A DNA stretch of 64,000 nucleotides from Bradyrhizobium sp. WSM1417 (GCF_000515415.1 NZ_KI911783.1:4702392-4766391); one strand, 5' to 3'. Numbered from the stretch's first letter, positions 1 to 8,439 are shown. The notes: generated by a model not told the origin, from the sequence alone. Translations and numbers: made by a program.

Positions 1-550
1 CCGTGCCGATCAGCGTGGCGCCGCCGAACAGCAGGTTGATGCCGACGAGGATGCCGATCGCCCATTCCGCCGAGCTCGGCAATCCCGTGATCACCATGAA
101 CGAGATCGCGATGTCGACGAGGCCCGAGATCAGGAGCCACGACCAGCGGCCGCCTGGCTCGCGACGATGCTCCAGTGCGTACATGATGGTGGCGACGCCC
201 TCGGCGAGGAAATAGGCGCCGAGCACGATCGTCAGCGTCAGCACGGCCTGCATCGGTCGCGCCAGCAGCAGCATGCCTGCGAGCACAGCGAGCGCGGCCG
301 AAATCAACGACCACCAGAAGCCCGGTGTGCTGCGCGCCCAATAGGTCGCGATCAATCCGCCGATGCCGCTGATCAGGAACATCCAGCCGAGGAAGATCGC
401 AATCGCAAGGCTTGCAAGCGGCGGCAGGATCAGCGCGGCTATGCCGAGCACTGAAAGCAGGATGCCTTCGAACAGGAAGGCCTTCCAATGCGCCTTGACC
501 GTCCGGCTCATGGCGGATTGCAGCCGGGAAAGATCCTCAGGCGATGTCAT
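1..550 (-). CDS. HdeD family membrane protein (3' end outside window)
   Basis: The reverse strand reads continuously from ATG at 550 to the left edge, so the C-terminus is missing. After a basic, soluble N-terminus of about 22 residues the protein is a run of short hydrophobic helices broken by small polar turns (GWMFLISGIGGL, YWARSTPGFWWSLI, LARPMQAVLTLTIVLGAYF). This pattern, including the LARP turn and the EGV helix, is typical of the HdeD family, six-helix inner-membrane proteins tied to acid resistance in enterics but of unknown role in rhizobia. It is the last gene on this strand before the PrsW-type gene. Confidence 0.8.
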   Translation of the reverse strand, partial: MTSPEDLSRLQSAMSRTVKAHWKAFLFEGILLSVLGIAALILPPLASLAIAIFLGWMFLISGIGGLIATYWARSTPGFWWSLISAALAVLAGMLLLARPMQAVLTLTIVLGAYFLAEGVATIMYALEHRREPGGRWSWLLISGLVDIAISFMVITGLPSSAEWAIGILVGINLLFGGATLIGT

Positions 551-624
551 GGGCAGGCTCCGGATCGAGAGGTGTGTGCTCGATCTAGTCTAGTACGTGC
601 GCACCGCGCTCGCCACCCCGCGGT

Positions 625-1665
625 TCAGCCGCTGCCGTGCGCCGACGAAAAACCTTCGCCGGTGGTGCGGATGCGGTTGCGGCCGAGAACATAGATCGCC
701 GTCGTGACGATCAGAAGTGCGAGGCCGAGCAGGATCGAGACGAGGCCAATCGGGATCAGCGCCAGCGTCAGATTGCGCTCGGGGTTGATGAGCCAGTGAT
801 GGATCGAGGTCAGCACGAAGGCGAGCCCGAGAAAGCCGACGCCGCCGCCCGCGAGCAGCAGCGCCCACATCCGGCGGAGCTGGCTGAGTCGCTCCCGCGC
901 GACGTCGGTCCGGGGTGCGTGATGGCGCGCGACGCGCCGCACCAGGCGGATGGCGAAGGCGATCGAGCTGAAGCCGATCAGCAGGCTCGCGCCCCCCAGC
1001 CACATCCGCAGCGTCGGATCGAGATCGGGCATGCGCTGGAGTGTGAGCAGGGGGAAGTCGAACGCCGAATGCAGGGCGAGCGGGCCCGCGAAGATCAGCA
1101 GGCGACTGGAGAGACGGGCCCAGTCGCGATGATGGCGGTTCGCACCCAGCGCCGTGCCGGCGCGCGCGATGGTCAGATAGGCGCCGGCGATAATGCCGAG
1201 CGCACCGTGGAACGGCACGGTCAGCACGCTGCGCAAGGCGGCCAGCGAGCGCCACATCTCGGCGTGCTGGACGAGATAGGCGAGGTTCTCGTAGGCGGCG
1301 AAGCCCAGGCCGACCGCGGCGCCATAGACTACGGTGTCCATCGGATTGGCGAAGGTCCGCCGCTTGGTCGAGGCGACCAGCACGATGGCGATCACCTTGA
1401 CCGCTTCCTCCGGCAGCGCGACGCCGAAGATCGAATGCATGGCCAGCGCCGCCCACGGGTTGTCCGGGGCCGCGACCATTTTGGCGAAAGGGGCGCGGGC
1501 CAGGCCCAGCAGCGAAATGCTGGCCGCGCCGAGTAGGAACGCGGTCCAGACCTGGGCCGGCGGTCCCGGGCGTTCCTCGGCGGCGATGACAAGCCACAGC
1601 ATCAGCAGCGCCGGGGCAATGGCGGCCGTTCCGATAACGGTGGGTAACGCTTCAATCAGGTACAT
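625..1665 (-). CDS. PrsW family intramembrane protease
   Basis: A 346-residue polytopic membrane protein. It carries the PrsW (M82) signature residues in order: PEEAVK (Glu86, Glu87, Lys90), FAAYEN (Phe122 to Glu126), His153 in PFHGA, and HSAFD (His199, Asp203), all within predicted membrane helices. In Bacillus PrsW performs site-1 cleavage of an anti-sigma factor; the substrate here is unknown and no anti-sigma gene is adjacent. AAGGGAAC upstream of the ATG is a plausible ribosome site. Family assignment is firm, the substrate is not. Confidence 0.8.
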   Translation of the reverse strand: MYLIEALPTVIGTAAIAPALLMLWLVIAAEERPGPPAQVWTAFLLGAASISLLGLARAPFAKMVAAPDNPWAALAMHSIFGVALPEEAVKVIAIVLVASTKRRTFANPMDTVVYGAAVGLGFAAYENLAYLVQHAEMWRSLAALRSVLTVPFHGALGIIAGAYLTIARAGTALGANRHHRDWARLSSRLLIFAGPLALHSAFDFPLLTLQRMPDLDPTLRMWLGGASLLIGFSSIAFAIRLVRRVARHHAPRTDVARERLSQLRRMWALLLAGGGVGFLGLAFVLTSIHHWLINPERNLTLALIPIGLVSILLGLALLIVTTAIYVLGRNRIRTTGEGFSSAHGSG

Positions 1666-1994
1666 CGGCGCCGAAAATAGGTTCCCTTGATCCGCTTATC
1701 TACATTCACCGATGCGACCTTGTGTCATGCGCTTGCTGTCGCGTCTCTTAACAAGCGCGACAGCCTGCGTTCATCAGGACAGTCGCCGAGGTGTAGAATA
1801 CGGAGCGCAATCAATTGCATGACAGAACCACTTCGTCTCCCATGACAACGGTCGCGGGCCCGTCATCGGATCGCGATTGGTAAGTCAGATCAAGGCAATG
1901 TGCAGGTTTCTTCGATTCACGATGCACGTGTCGCCGCGGCAAGTCCAGAGCCGGGATTGCCCCGTCCGGGCTACGCACGGCCTGGCGGACCGGC
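1666..1994. other. intergenic stretch, no gene recognised
   Basis: About 330 bases between the PrsW gene and a 53-residue ORF. Short open frames exist on both strands, but none has a ribosome site or a protein-like composition. No terminator with a T-run is visible. Confidence 0.4.
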
Positions 1995-2156
1995 CTAGTC
2001 ACGCTTTGCCGCGCGGGAGGATGACCCGATGCGGCGTATCCGGACCTGCTCCACCTCCCAGAAGGCGCGAATAACGCACATGCCAAGGCAGAGCACGATG
2101 AGTAACAGCAGGAAGGCCTGGTCGACGGCAGGGATGTGAGTAGGGATGTGAGTCAT
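1995..2156 (-). CDS. small single-pass membrane protein (53 aa)
   Basis: ATG at 2156 to TAG at 1995. The N-terminus contains a duplicated THIP (a tandem 12-base repeat, ACTCACATCCCT twice), then one hydrophobic helix (AFLLLLIVLCLGMCVI) and a basic C-tail (RIRRIGSSSRAAKRD). The positive-inside rule would place the tail in the cytoplasm. There is no clear Shine-Dalgarno, so the start is uncertain. Unknown family. Confidence 0.45.
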   Translation of the reverse strand: MTHIPTHIPAVDQAFLLLLIVLCLGMCVIRAFWEVEQVRIRRIGSSSRAAKRD

Positions 2157-2222
2157 GGCAATGATAAAGCAACGCCCATGCCATGCGTTCCCGCTGCCGA
2201 TCCCAAGCCCGCTTTGACTGTC

Positions 2223-2495
2223 TCAATGCGTGGTGAATGGCGGCGGTGCGTCGGGCGCGACGTCGAAGGCGCCGACATGGAATTCCTCGCCGATGGACGC
2301 GTCCGCTTCGGAATGCTGCGCCATCAGCGTGAACGCGGCCTGCGGGTATTGCTTCCAGATTTCGAGATCGCCGGTGGTGATGGTGAGCCAGCCGAAAGTG
2401 TACATGTAGCGTCCGGGCTCGGTGACCCGGCCGACCCTGTCCCAAGTGATCTTTTCGACTCTGATCTTTTCGACTGTGATTTTCTCGACTGCCAT
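2223..2495 (-). CDS. hypothetical protein with repeated N-terminus (90 aa)
   Basis: A start at 2495 is chosen because the longer frame upstream is arginine-rich and not protein-like. The N-terminus is three near-identical VEKI units (VEKITVEKIRVEKIT), encoded by a 15-base tandem repeat, followed by a compact domain (DRVGRVTEPGRYMYTFGWLTITTGDLEIW) and a proline-rich end. The TEPGRYMYTFGWLT segment recurs in short hypothetical proteins of rhizobia, but I cannot name a family. Gene content is probable, function unknown. Confidence 0.6.
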   Translation of the reverse strand: MAVEKITVEKIRVEKITWDRVGRVTEPGRYMYTFGWLTITTGDLEIWKQYPQAAFTLMAQHSEADASIGEEFHVGAFDVAPDAPPPFTTH

Positions 2496-2599
2496 TCGGT
2501 CCCCCGATCGCAAGTCTGCAGATGATCCATGGCACGAGGCGCGGACCTTCAAAAGCTTATCTCGAAATAGGGCCGCGATAGGGCGGCGCGGCCGGAGGA

Positions 2600-3226
2600 T
2601 CAGGCCGATTGCAGCATGGGCGAGCGGACGATCAGCCGGACGACGTCGTCCCGCGACTGCTTTTCGGCGAATTTGACTGCAAAGCCGCTTTCGAACTTGC
2701 GGATCACGCGCCCGACGCAAGCGCCGACCGCAAGCGGAGTTCCCACTGGCGGATCGTATTCGCAGGATATCGCAACACCGGCCGTGGAGACGTCGATGAT
2801 GAAGCAGGCATGGGTGCTGCCGTCGGCGAGCGTCAGGAAGGTGTGCGCGACCTGCGGCACGAAGCGCGCGTCATTCCGCAGCTCCTGGACGCTGGCGTCC
2901 TTCTGCTTCTTCTCGAGCCAGGTCAGCTTTTCCGACATCCAGGCGCGCCGGGCCCGCGTCATGTCGAGCTCCATCAGGAAGCCCGATTTCAGCGTCGCGC
3001 TGATGGTGCATTGGAATTCGCCAAAGTCCTGGAAGTAGGAGGTCACGCGCTCGCCGACTTTGCCGACCACGGGAACGTCGACCATCATGCGGAACGGCGA
3101 GACGCGGCTGGTGCGGCAGGCGAAGGTACGGAGCTTGCCCTCGCAATCGTACCAACGCGGCAGCGAGTAGCTGCCACTCACGGTGACTTGCACGGCACGC
3201 TGTCTGAGGAACTCTGCGACGGACAT
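2600..3226 (-). CDS. PilZ domain protein
   Basis: 208 residues from ATG at 3226; a TTG 17 codons upstream is a possible alternative. The C-terminal half (about residues 110 to 200) has the PilZ core, with the DxSxxG motif visible as DVSTAG followed by VAISCEYDPPVGTPL and a final beta-rich stretch. PilZ domains bind cyclic di-GMP through an RxxxR plus D/NxSxxG pair; the arginine pair is not obvious here, so binding is not assured. The N-terminal half resembles a degenerate PilZ-like beta barrel. Likely a c-di-GMP effector or relic, with no operon partner. Confidence 0.75.
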   Translation of the reverse strand: MSVAEFLRQRAVQVTVSGSYSLPRWYDCEGKLRTFACRTSRVSPFRMMVDVPVVGKVGERVTSYFQDFGEFQCTISATLKSGFLMELDMTRARRAWMSEKLTWLEKKQKDASVQELRNDARFVPQVAHTFLTLADGSTHACFIIDVSTAGVAISCEYDPPVGTPLAVGACVGRVIRKFESGFAVKFAEKQSRDDVVRLIVRSPMLQSA

Positions 3227-3391
3227 GGGCGCCAATCGTGTTTCGGAGGTTTTCCGTAATTCCACGGTAGCAATCAAATTCTAAGCAAATGATACCGGCA
3301 CTCACGAGCAGGGGTAAATTTTTGGTAAATGCGCCGTCCGGGACAGGCGGCATAGCGCCGCGATTATTGGGCCCGCGACCTCACGATCGCG

Positions 3392-4033
3392 TCATCCGAG
3401 CAGTACCAACAGGGCCAGCACGCCAAGGGCCATGACGAGCTTGATCGTCGCGCAGGCCAGGCTGTCCGGTCTGCGCTCAAGTCCGAACCACGGCAATGCA
3501 TGCCGCATCGCGCGCGTTGCGAATGCTTCGACGATGGCGAACAGAAGGGCGATTGCGGCGAGGAAGGACCACGATTTGTCCGGCAGCATCCATGTCGCGA
3601 GCCACGCGGGGACGGACGCTTTCAGCGACGCCAGCAGCGCGAACCATCCGAACAGGGATACGAAGCCCTTGATGATATCGGGCCCGATCGTGCCGGGCTC
3701 GAGACGGATGCCGATCTTTCCAAGAGCGAGTTCGATGCGCTCGCCATCGGTGAAGAAGAGGAAAGCGCCGAGGTAGAGAGGGACGCGCGACTGAAACAGC
3801 AGCGCGATGATGCCGAACAGGACGGCGTAGCCGTACGCGTCAGCGAGTATGTTCGTGCCGGCCGTAGGCGACGGCCCAGCCGTTGCCCGAGGCAGCGCTC
3901 TGGCGCGCGCCATGTGCTCCAGCATTCTGGCGCGCCGTTCCGGCGCGTAGGCTGGCGAACGGTGGATCCATGGCGGCGGCGCCGGCGAGGCGATTCCGGC
4001 CTGGTCGTCCGAGGGGGATTTGCGCTGCGTCAT
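3392..4033 (-). CDS. hypothetical membrane protein
   Basis: 213 residues from ATG at 4033. The first 70 residues are proline- and arginine-rich and probably cytoplasmic. They are followed by about four hydrophobic segments (YAVLFGIIALLF, FVSLFGWFALLASL, WSFLAAIALLFAIV, IKLVMALGVLALLVLLG). A longer frame begins at 4120 but its extra residues look non-coding. I recognise no family. The gene converges toward the PilZ gene and lies just downstream of tRNA-Glu on the same strand. Confidence 0.65.
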   Translation of the reverse strand: MTQRKSPSDDQAGIASPAPPPWIHRSPAYAPERRARMLEHMARARALPRATAGPSPTAGTNILADAYGYAVLFGIIALLFQSRVPLYLGAFLFFTDGERIELALGKIGIRLEPGTIGPDIIKGFVSLFGWFALLASLKASVPAWLATWMLPDKSWSFLAAIALLFAIVEAFATRAMRHALPWFGLERRPDSLACATIKLVMALGVLALLVLLG

Positions 4034-4136
4034 GGGGGCCTGCAACCGGTTCCAACAAGATGTTGGTCGGTGGCGAGGGGCAGCGAGGTTCATGCTGTGT
4101 GGCAGATTTCGCCGTGGCATCCAGACGCCCGGATGT

Positions 4137-4211
4137 TGGCGCTCCCTAGCGGAATCGAACCGCTCTCTCCACCGTGAAAGGGTGGCGTCCTAACCGATAG
4201 ACGAAGGGAGC
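4137..4211 (-). tRNA. tRNA-Glu (anticodon TTC)
   Basis: On the reverse strand the acceptor stem GCTCCCT pairs with AGGGAGC, the anticodon stem CCACC/GGTGG encloses the loop CTTTCAC (anticodon TTC), and the T arm holds GGTTCGATTCC. The discriminator G and CCA are encoded. All arms of the cloverleaf are present over 75 bases. Confidence 0.96.
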
Positions 4212-4436
4212 AAACCCAGGGCCCCGCCGCTTAGTGCGGCACGACCGCTGGCCGCCCGAGTCATGCCCGGCGGCTGCAGCGGGCGAACCTATAATGGCCT
4301 TTGGCGCCCTGGGCAAGCCGTTCGGGAACGGTCTTTTGGCACCGGTGGATAGCATCCCGCCCCCGGATCATTCGGGGCGAATTCAACGGTTTCTTAGGTT
4401 CCCTGAGCTAGCGCTGGGCTGGGAGAATTTGAGCCG

Positions 4437-4691
4437 ATGCCACCGCCCAAGAAGCGCGCAGCCCGCAAGTCGCTGTCGCAGCATGCCTGGATCACGCTCG
4501 AGGGCGGATTCGCGGCGCGGCAATGCCTGGTCCAGGACATCTCCGCCACAGGCGCCAAGATCACGCTGGACGAGGATGCGAGCCAGCTTCCGGGCGTGAT
4601 CCGGATGGCGTTCGCGCGCGATGCGCGGACCGGGCGGAGCTGCCAGGTGGTCTGGCGCCGCGGCAAATCGGCCGGCATCAGGTTCATCTGA
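4437..4691 (+). CDS. short PilZ domain protein (84 aa)
   Basis: A minimal PilZ domain. The basic N-terminus (KKRAARKS) supplies an RxxxK/R element, and DISATG matches DxSxxG, followed by AKITLDEDASQLPG and the closing strands CQVVWRRGKSAGIRFI that are typical of rhizobial stand-alone PilZ proteins. It would bind c-di-GMP and act on an unknown partner. It stands alone, with nothing obviously co-transcribed. Confidence 0.85.
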   Translation: MPPPKKRAARKSLSQHAWITLEGGFAARQCLVQDISATGAKITLDEDASQLPGVIRMAFARDARTGRSCQVVWRRGKSAGIRFI

Positions 4692-4748
4692 CCCGGGGCA
4701 AAGTGACCTCGATGGCGCAAGGCGCCGGTCCGGGCTAGAACGGCCCGC

Positions 4749-4991
4749 ATGCGTGCGCTCCTCATCCTGATCTCGTTGCTGACCACGTCCGCGGCCGCGG
4801 CGGAAGCCTTGCGTCTGCCGCCTGCGGAGCGCCCACAGGCCGGCAAGGCCTTGCCGCTGAAGGGTGCCGGCGGCAGCGCGAAAGCGGGCTCCTGCGCCGC
4901 CTATGGCCGCGGCTTCCATCTGGTCGAGAGCACCGGCACCTGCGTCAAGATCGGCGGCTCGATCAGCGTCGAGACCACGATCAGGCGCTGA
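4749..4991 (+). CDS. secreted porin-N-terminus-like mini-protein (80 aa)
   Basis: A cleavable signal peptide (MRALLILISLLTTSAAAAEA) is followed by a short stretch and then SCAAYGRGFHLVESTGTCVKIGG. The C-A-YG-GF---x-TC-KIGG pattern is the conserved disulfide-bearing N-terminal segment of rhizobial Porin_2 outer-membrane proteins, but the protein stops right after it and lacks the barrel. It could be a porin remnant or a free-standing periplasmic domain. Conserved cysteines (2) remain in place. Confidence 0.7.
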   Translation: MRALLILISLLTTSAAAAEALRLPPAERPQAGKALPLKGAGGSAKAGSCAAYGRGFHLVESTGTCVKIGGSISVETTIRR

Positions 4992-4996
4992 CCTCG

Positions 4997-5260
4997 ATGC
5001 CACCTGATATCATGCGGCCCGAAATCATCGTCCCGTTTGTGATGTATTGCGCGCTGCTATGGTGGGTCGGCCGCGGCCTGAGCTGGACTGCGCGGCTGGC
5101 CACTGCGGCCGTGACGCTCGTGCTGATTTTCTGCGTGCTGCTGTTCGAGCGCGGTTGGCCCAAAACAAAAAAACGCGAAAACAACCCCATGCACAGTAGC
5201 TGCCACCTGCCGGCGGCACGCGGCGAAGTGCCGATTCATCGTGCTCTCAACGAGGTTTAA
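4997..5260 (+). CDS. small membrane protein (87 aa)
   Basis: Starts 5 bases after the porin-like gene, so it may be co-transcribed. Two hydrophobic helices (IIVPFVMYCALLWWVG and LATAAVTLVLIFCVLLF) are followed by a basic stretch (KTKKRE) and a tail of low confidence. The true stop may be right but the last 25 residues look poorly conserved in composition. Family unknown. Confidence 0.5.
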   Translation: MPPDIMRPEIIVPFVMYCALLWWVGRGLSWTARLATAAVTLVLIFCVLLFERGWPKTKKRENNPMHSSCHLPAARGEVPIHRALNEV

Positions 5261-5273
5261 GTCGCGTCACCGC

Positions 5274-5912
5274 TCACGACATCGGCGGTGCCACAAATTG
5301 CGCAAATCCGGGCCGTTTGCCGAGCTCGGCGAGCCAGCGCGTCAGATGCGGCTGCGCGGGCCGGGTGATGCCCTCGACGCCGAGCCAGCGCCGCGCATAG
5401 GCGCCGATCGCGATGTCGGCGAGGGTGAACGCATCGCCGTCCATGAACGGACGCGTGGAGAGGAGACGGTCGGCGATGGCCCAGACCTCGGCGGCGGCAT
5501 CCGCATCCTTCTGCAGTTGGATCATGTCGCGCTCGGCGGGCGGCGTGCGCACGAGGCCCCAGAACACCGGGCGGTCGACCGGCTGCACCATCGACAGCGT
5601 CCAGTCGAGCCAGCGATCGACGCTGGCGCGCAGCTTCGGCGTCTCGGGATAAATGGGCGTGCCGCGCCCGTGCGCGAGGCAGAGATAGCGCATGATCGAA
5701 TTGGATTCCCACAGCGTGAAATCGCCCTCGACCAGCGTCGGGATTCGCGCATTGGGGTTCATCGCGAGATAGTCGGCCTCGCGGGTCTTGCCAAAGGCCA
5801 TGCCGGCGTCGATGCGCTCGTAAGCCAGGCCGAGCTCGGTGAGGCACCACAGCACTTTCTGCACGTTGACCGAATTGGCGCGGCCCCAGATCGTCAGCTT
5901 TTGGTCCGGCAC
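5274..5912 (-). CDS. glutathione S-transferase family protein
   Basis: 212 residues, the usual GST length. The thioredoxin-fold N-domain has WGRANSVNVQKVLW (Ser or Asn as the glutathione-activating position), cis-proline in ARIPTL, and ESNSIMRYL, the classic ES motif binding glutathione. The C-terminal helical domain contains FTLADIAIGA, the N-capping box common to GSTs. Probable cytosolic conjugation or detoxification enzyme; substrate unknown. Confidence 0.9.
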   Translation of the reverse strand: MPDQKLTIWGRANSVNVQKVLWCLTELGLAYERIDAGMAFGKTREADYLAMNPNARIPTLVEGDFTLWESNSIMRYLCLAHGRGTPIYPETPKLRASVDRWLDWTLSMVQPVDRPVFWGLVRTPPAERDMIQLQKDADAAAEVWAIADRLLSTRPFMDGDAFTLADIAIGAYARRWLGVEGITRPAQPHLTRWLAELGKRPGFAQFVAPPMS

Positions 5913-6014
5913 ATCATCCTCCCCAGGCGTTTCTTTCGGCGCGGGTAATAGCGGAATTCACTGCGGCGAGCGACGCGCGATTGCGCCGATCCTCTCATGC
6001 AAAAGCTCCGCATG

Positions 6015-6046
6015 CAAAAAGCTCCGCCGGAGGCGGAGCTTTCATT
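6015..6046 (-). terminator. rho-independent terminator
   Basis: On the minus strand an AGCTCCGCC/GGCGGAGCT stem with a 4-base loop is followed by TTTTTGC. It sits about 25 bases after the stop of the 26-residue gene at 6070, which it probably serves. Confidence 0.75.
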
Positions 6047-6069
6047 GCAAGGTCAAGCTGGTCAGGCGA

Positions 6070-6150
6070 TCAGCGGCCGAAGAACAGCCACAGCAAGATG
6101 ATCACCGGGATCGGCACACCCAGCATCCACAACAAAATTCCGCGTCCCAT
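6070..6150 (-). CDS. 26-residue membrane peptide
   Basis: ATG at 6150 is preceded by a near-perfect Shine-Dalgarno (GGAGGAGG, 5 bases before the start), which decides the start over a longer frame. The peptide is one helix (GILLWMLGVPIPVIILLWLFFG) with a single arginine at each end. The helix with the internal P-I-P turn recurs as a short protein in many proteobacteria. A strong terminator follows the gene. Function unknown; too short for most gene callers. Confidence 0.75.
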   Translation of the reverse strand: MGRGILLWMLGVPIPVIILLWLFFGR

Positions 6151-6218
6151 CGCGTCCTCCTCCAATTGCATTGTCGAAGAGAGAACGCTGCTGGCGCGGG
6201 CTTGTTCCAGCGGCGAGC

Positions 6219-6671
6219 CTACCAATGGCCGATGTTGGGCATCGACGACCACGGCTCCTGCGGCGGCTTGGGGTCGCCCTTCTGCAAGATCTCAATCGAG
6301 TGCAAATCCGGCGAGCGGACGAAGGCCATGTTGCCGTCGCGCGGCGGACGGTTGATGGTGACGCCGGCCTTCATCAGCTTCTCGCAAGTGGCGTAGATGT
6401 CGTCGACCTCATAGGCGAGATGGCCGAAGAAGCGGTCCTCGCCATACTTTTCCTCGTCCCAATTCCAGGTGAGCTCGACCAGCGGCGCGCCGCGCGTCTG
6501 CGGCTGCTTCTTCAGCGCCTCGAGATCGTCCGACGAGCACAGGAACACCAGCGTGAAACGCCCCTTGTCGTTCTCGATCCGCCGCACCTCCTTCAGCCCC
6601 AGCGCATCCTGGTAAAACTTCAGTGCGACATCGAGATTGCGCACGCGCAGCATGGTGTGGAGGTATCGCAT
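6219..6671 (-). CDS. gloA: lactoylglutathione lyase (glyoxalase I)
   Basis: 150 residues from ATG at 6671. The two VOC half-domains are clear: MRYLHTMLRVRNLDVALKFY and GHLAYEVDDIYATC. The metal ligands expected for glyoxalase I are visible as His5 (YLHTML), Glu in LVELTWN, His in GHLAYEV and Glu in SIEILQKG. It isomerises the methylglyoxal-glutathione hemithioacetal to S-lactoylglutathione in the cytoplasm. An upstream extension of 57 codons looks non-coding. Confidence 0.92.
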   Translation of the reverse strand: MRYLHTMLRVRNLDVALKFYQDALGLKEVRRIENDKGRFTLVFLCSSDDLEALKKQPQTRGAPLVELTWNWDEEKYGEDRFFGHLAYEVDDIYATCEKLMKAGVTINRPPRDGNMAFVRSPDLHSIEILQKGDPKPPQEPWSSMPNIGHW

Positions 6672-6902
6672 GGTTGTTGCTCCCTGGGTGGATGGAGGGT
6701 TTTTGGTTCGGCCGAGCCGAAGGGAGTAGGAGATAGCAGGAAAATCCGAGGAGGGGCAGGGGGCGGGTGCACATGCGCATGAGGGCGACGCCGGCTGATG
6801 AAGTAAATCAGCCGGCGAAATTTCAATGCACTTTCCCCGCAAATCCAGTGCCGCACACGCGCCACTGGCACATCGCGCGCGCCGATCTGCTGCCGCGGCC
6901 TA

Positions 6903-7298
6903 TTACGCCGCGAGGCGCTTTCCGGCCTGCTCGGCCGGCGGCATGAAGAGCGATACTGCGGTGCCTTCGGGGTCACGAAATTGGAACGTCTTGTTGCCCC
7001 ACGGCATCGTTTTCAGCTCATGCACCAGCGTGACCTTGTCTTTCAGGCGCTCATAATCCGCATCGATGTCTTCAACCTGAAATTCGATCACGGCAGTGCG
7101 GTTGGCGCCGGGCTCGGCACTGTTTTCTTTCCAGAGCGCGACCGTCTCGGCTGCGCCGATTGCCAGGTTGGCGCCCGGCGTCACGATCTTGGCGAACACC
7201 GGCGCGAGCCATTCGGCGGAAACTCCGGTGATCATTTCGTAGAACGAAACCATGCTTTTGATGTCGGTGGCGATCAGGCGAGTGGAGGCGAACTTCAT
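6903..7298 (-). CDS. VOC (glyoxalase-fold) family protein
   Basis: 131 residues from ATG at 7298, with AAAGGA 6 bases before it. A beta-alpha-beta-beta-beta VOC unit is visible in FASTRLIATDIKSMVSFYEMITGV and again in VIEFQVEDIDADYERL, ending with QFRDPEGTAVSLFMPP. The first metal ligand of glyoxalase I is not conserved, so this is a dioxygenase/bleomycin-resistance type VOC protein rather than a lyase. It lies next to gloA on the same strand but 230 bases apart, with separate transcription likely. Confidence 0.8.
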   Translation of the reverse strand: MKFASTRLIATDIKSMVSFYEMITGVSAEWLAPVFAKIVTPGANLAIGAAETVALWKENSAEPGANRTAVIEFQVEDIDADYERLKDKVTLVHELKTMPWGNKTFQFRDPEGTAVSLFMPPAEQAGKRLAA

Positions 7299-7582
7299 GG
7301 CATGTCCTTTGGTTGACCGCAGATTTGAGCGGCATCGCGCGGCTCGTCGCACACCGCTGCTGCCACCCTGATGTCAGCAGTCACGACGCCGCGCCGAGCG
7401 CGCGAACTAAGGGCATGAATTGCGATGGCAGTGCTCAAGCGCTTGACCACGAGCCCCTTCACGCGAAGCGCCCCGCAGCGATAACCGGGCCGTCAGAACG
7501 GTGATGCTAACCGCAGAATTGGCCACCTCATTCACGGGTGGACAGGGTTGTCTAGCCGCTCGCAGATGAACTCCACGCGGAG

Positions 7583-7801
7583 ATGACGCGACTAACCGTC
7601 ATGGCCAATATTCTAGGCGAGCTTCTGTTTGCATTGATCCGCTCGATTGTTGCGGGATGGGCGTATGCACTCTGGGTCAAGCTGGCGACATGGCTCGAGC
7701 CGAAAGTCCAACGGCGTTGGGCGAAGCTTGCCGTAGGAGGCCTCCTCGGCTTGGCAGCTTTTTTTATGATTCCGGTACTGATGGGGCTGTTGGGCCTTTG
7801 A
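7583..7801 (+). CDS. small membrane protein (72 aa)
   Basis: One or two hydrophobic helices (LLFALIRSIVAGWAYALWV and LAVGGLLGLAAFFMIPVLMGLLGL) flank a charged segment (EPKVQRRWAK). Start at 7583 or the internal ATG at 7601; neither has a convincing ribosome site. The next gene begins 5 bases after the stop, so the two are probably a two-gene unit. Function unknown. Confidence 0.55.
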   Translation: MTRLTVMANILGELLFALIRSIVAGWAYALWVKLATWLEPKVQRRWAKLAVGGLLGLAAFFMIPVLMGLLGL

Positions 7802-7806
7802 AGACA

Positions 7807-8076
7807 ATGAAATCCGTTCTCATCGTCGCACTGGCAATCGGGGCGCTCGTCTCGACGGTGCTGCTCGTCATGGAGCAGCTCACCGACTACTCCATCGCTG
7901 TGATGGCATGGGAGATGCCGGGCATCTCCGCAGCTTACCTTTTCTGGGGAGCAGTCGGCAGTTCCGTTTTCCTGGGCGTCGCCATCACTTGGGCCGTGAA
8001 TGCCATCGTTTACGGGGCGGTCGCCTTCGTTGTCGTTACAGTCGTCCAGCTGGCAATCCGCGGTCTACCGAAGTGA
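7807..8076 (+). CDS. small polytopic membrane protein (89 aa)
   Basis: Follows the preceding membrane protein by 5 bases. Three hydrophobic segments: SVLIVALAIGALVSTVLLVM, AYLFWGAVGSSVFLGVAITWAV and AIVYGAVAFVVVTVVQLAI, with an acidic loop (EQLTDY). No recognised family. Confidence 0.6.
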   Translation: MKSVLIVALAIGALVSTVLLVMEQLTDYSIAVMAWEMPGISAAYLFWGAVGSSVFLGVAITWAVNAIVYGAVAFVVVTVVQLAIRGLPK

Positions 8077-8103
8077 TCTGGCGATGACCGTGATGCCAGA
8101 TAT

Positions 8104-8322
8104 TTACTTCTCGAGCCCGGCCTTCTGCCGCATCGTGTCGATCAGCTCTGACGCCTCTGCCTTGGTCAGATCCTCCTTGGGGAGGGGCTTGTGGGCCTGC
8201 TCGGCGAGGGTCTTGAGGTAGGATTCCTGGGCGCCGGTCATCGGGTCGTCGCCGGAGACCCAATCTTTCGGATCCTTCTGGGTGTTGCCCGCTGTGTTGT
8301 CAGCCATCTTGTTGTCAGTCAC
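8104..8322 (-). CDS. DUF3072 domain protein (72 aa)
   Basis: A GTG start at 8322 is favoured because AAAAGGAGAG lies 6 bases upstream; an ATG five codons inside is the alternative. The core PMTGAQESYLKTLAEQA...LTKAEASELIDTMRQ is characteristic of the DUF3072 family, small acidic proteins seen next to stress genes. No function has been shown. Confidence 0.85.
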   Translation of the reverse strand: MTDNKMADNTAGNTQKDPKDWVSGDDPMTGAQESYLKTLAEQAHKPLPKEDLTKAEASELIDTMRQKAGLEK

Positions 8323-8439
8323 GGCGATCTCTCCTTTTCAGGTTTAATCCCGGCTGATGCATTTTGTTCCTTATTTGTTCGTAGTTGGCCCATGACGCAG
8401 TAAGGGCCGCACTTGCCCGGATTCAGCGTCGGGAGATGA

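Noticed and set aside
1811..2086. 91-codon minus-strand frame in the 1.7-2.1 kb gap
   Set aside because: No ribosome site, Arg/Pro/Ser-rich composition, and it overlaps the more plausible 53-residue membrane ORF in another frame.
8340..8385. GGAAC before the DUF3072 gene as an EcfG promoter
   Set aside because: The -10 position reads GATT, only partly like CGTT, so it was not annotated.
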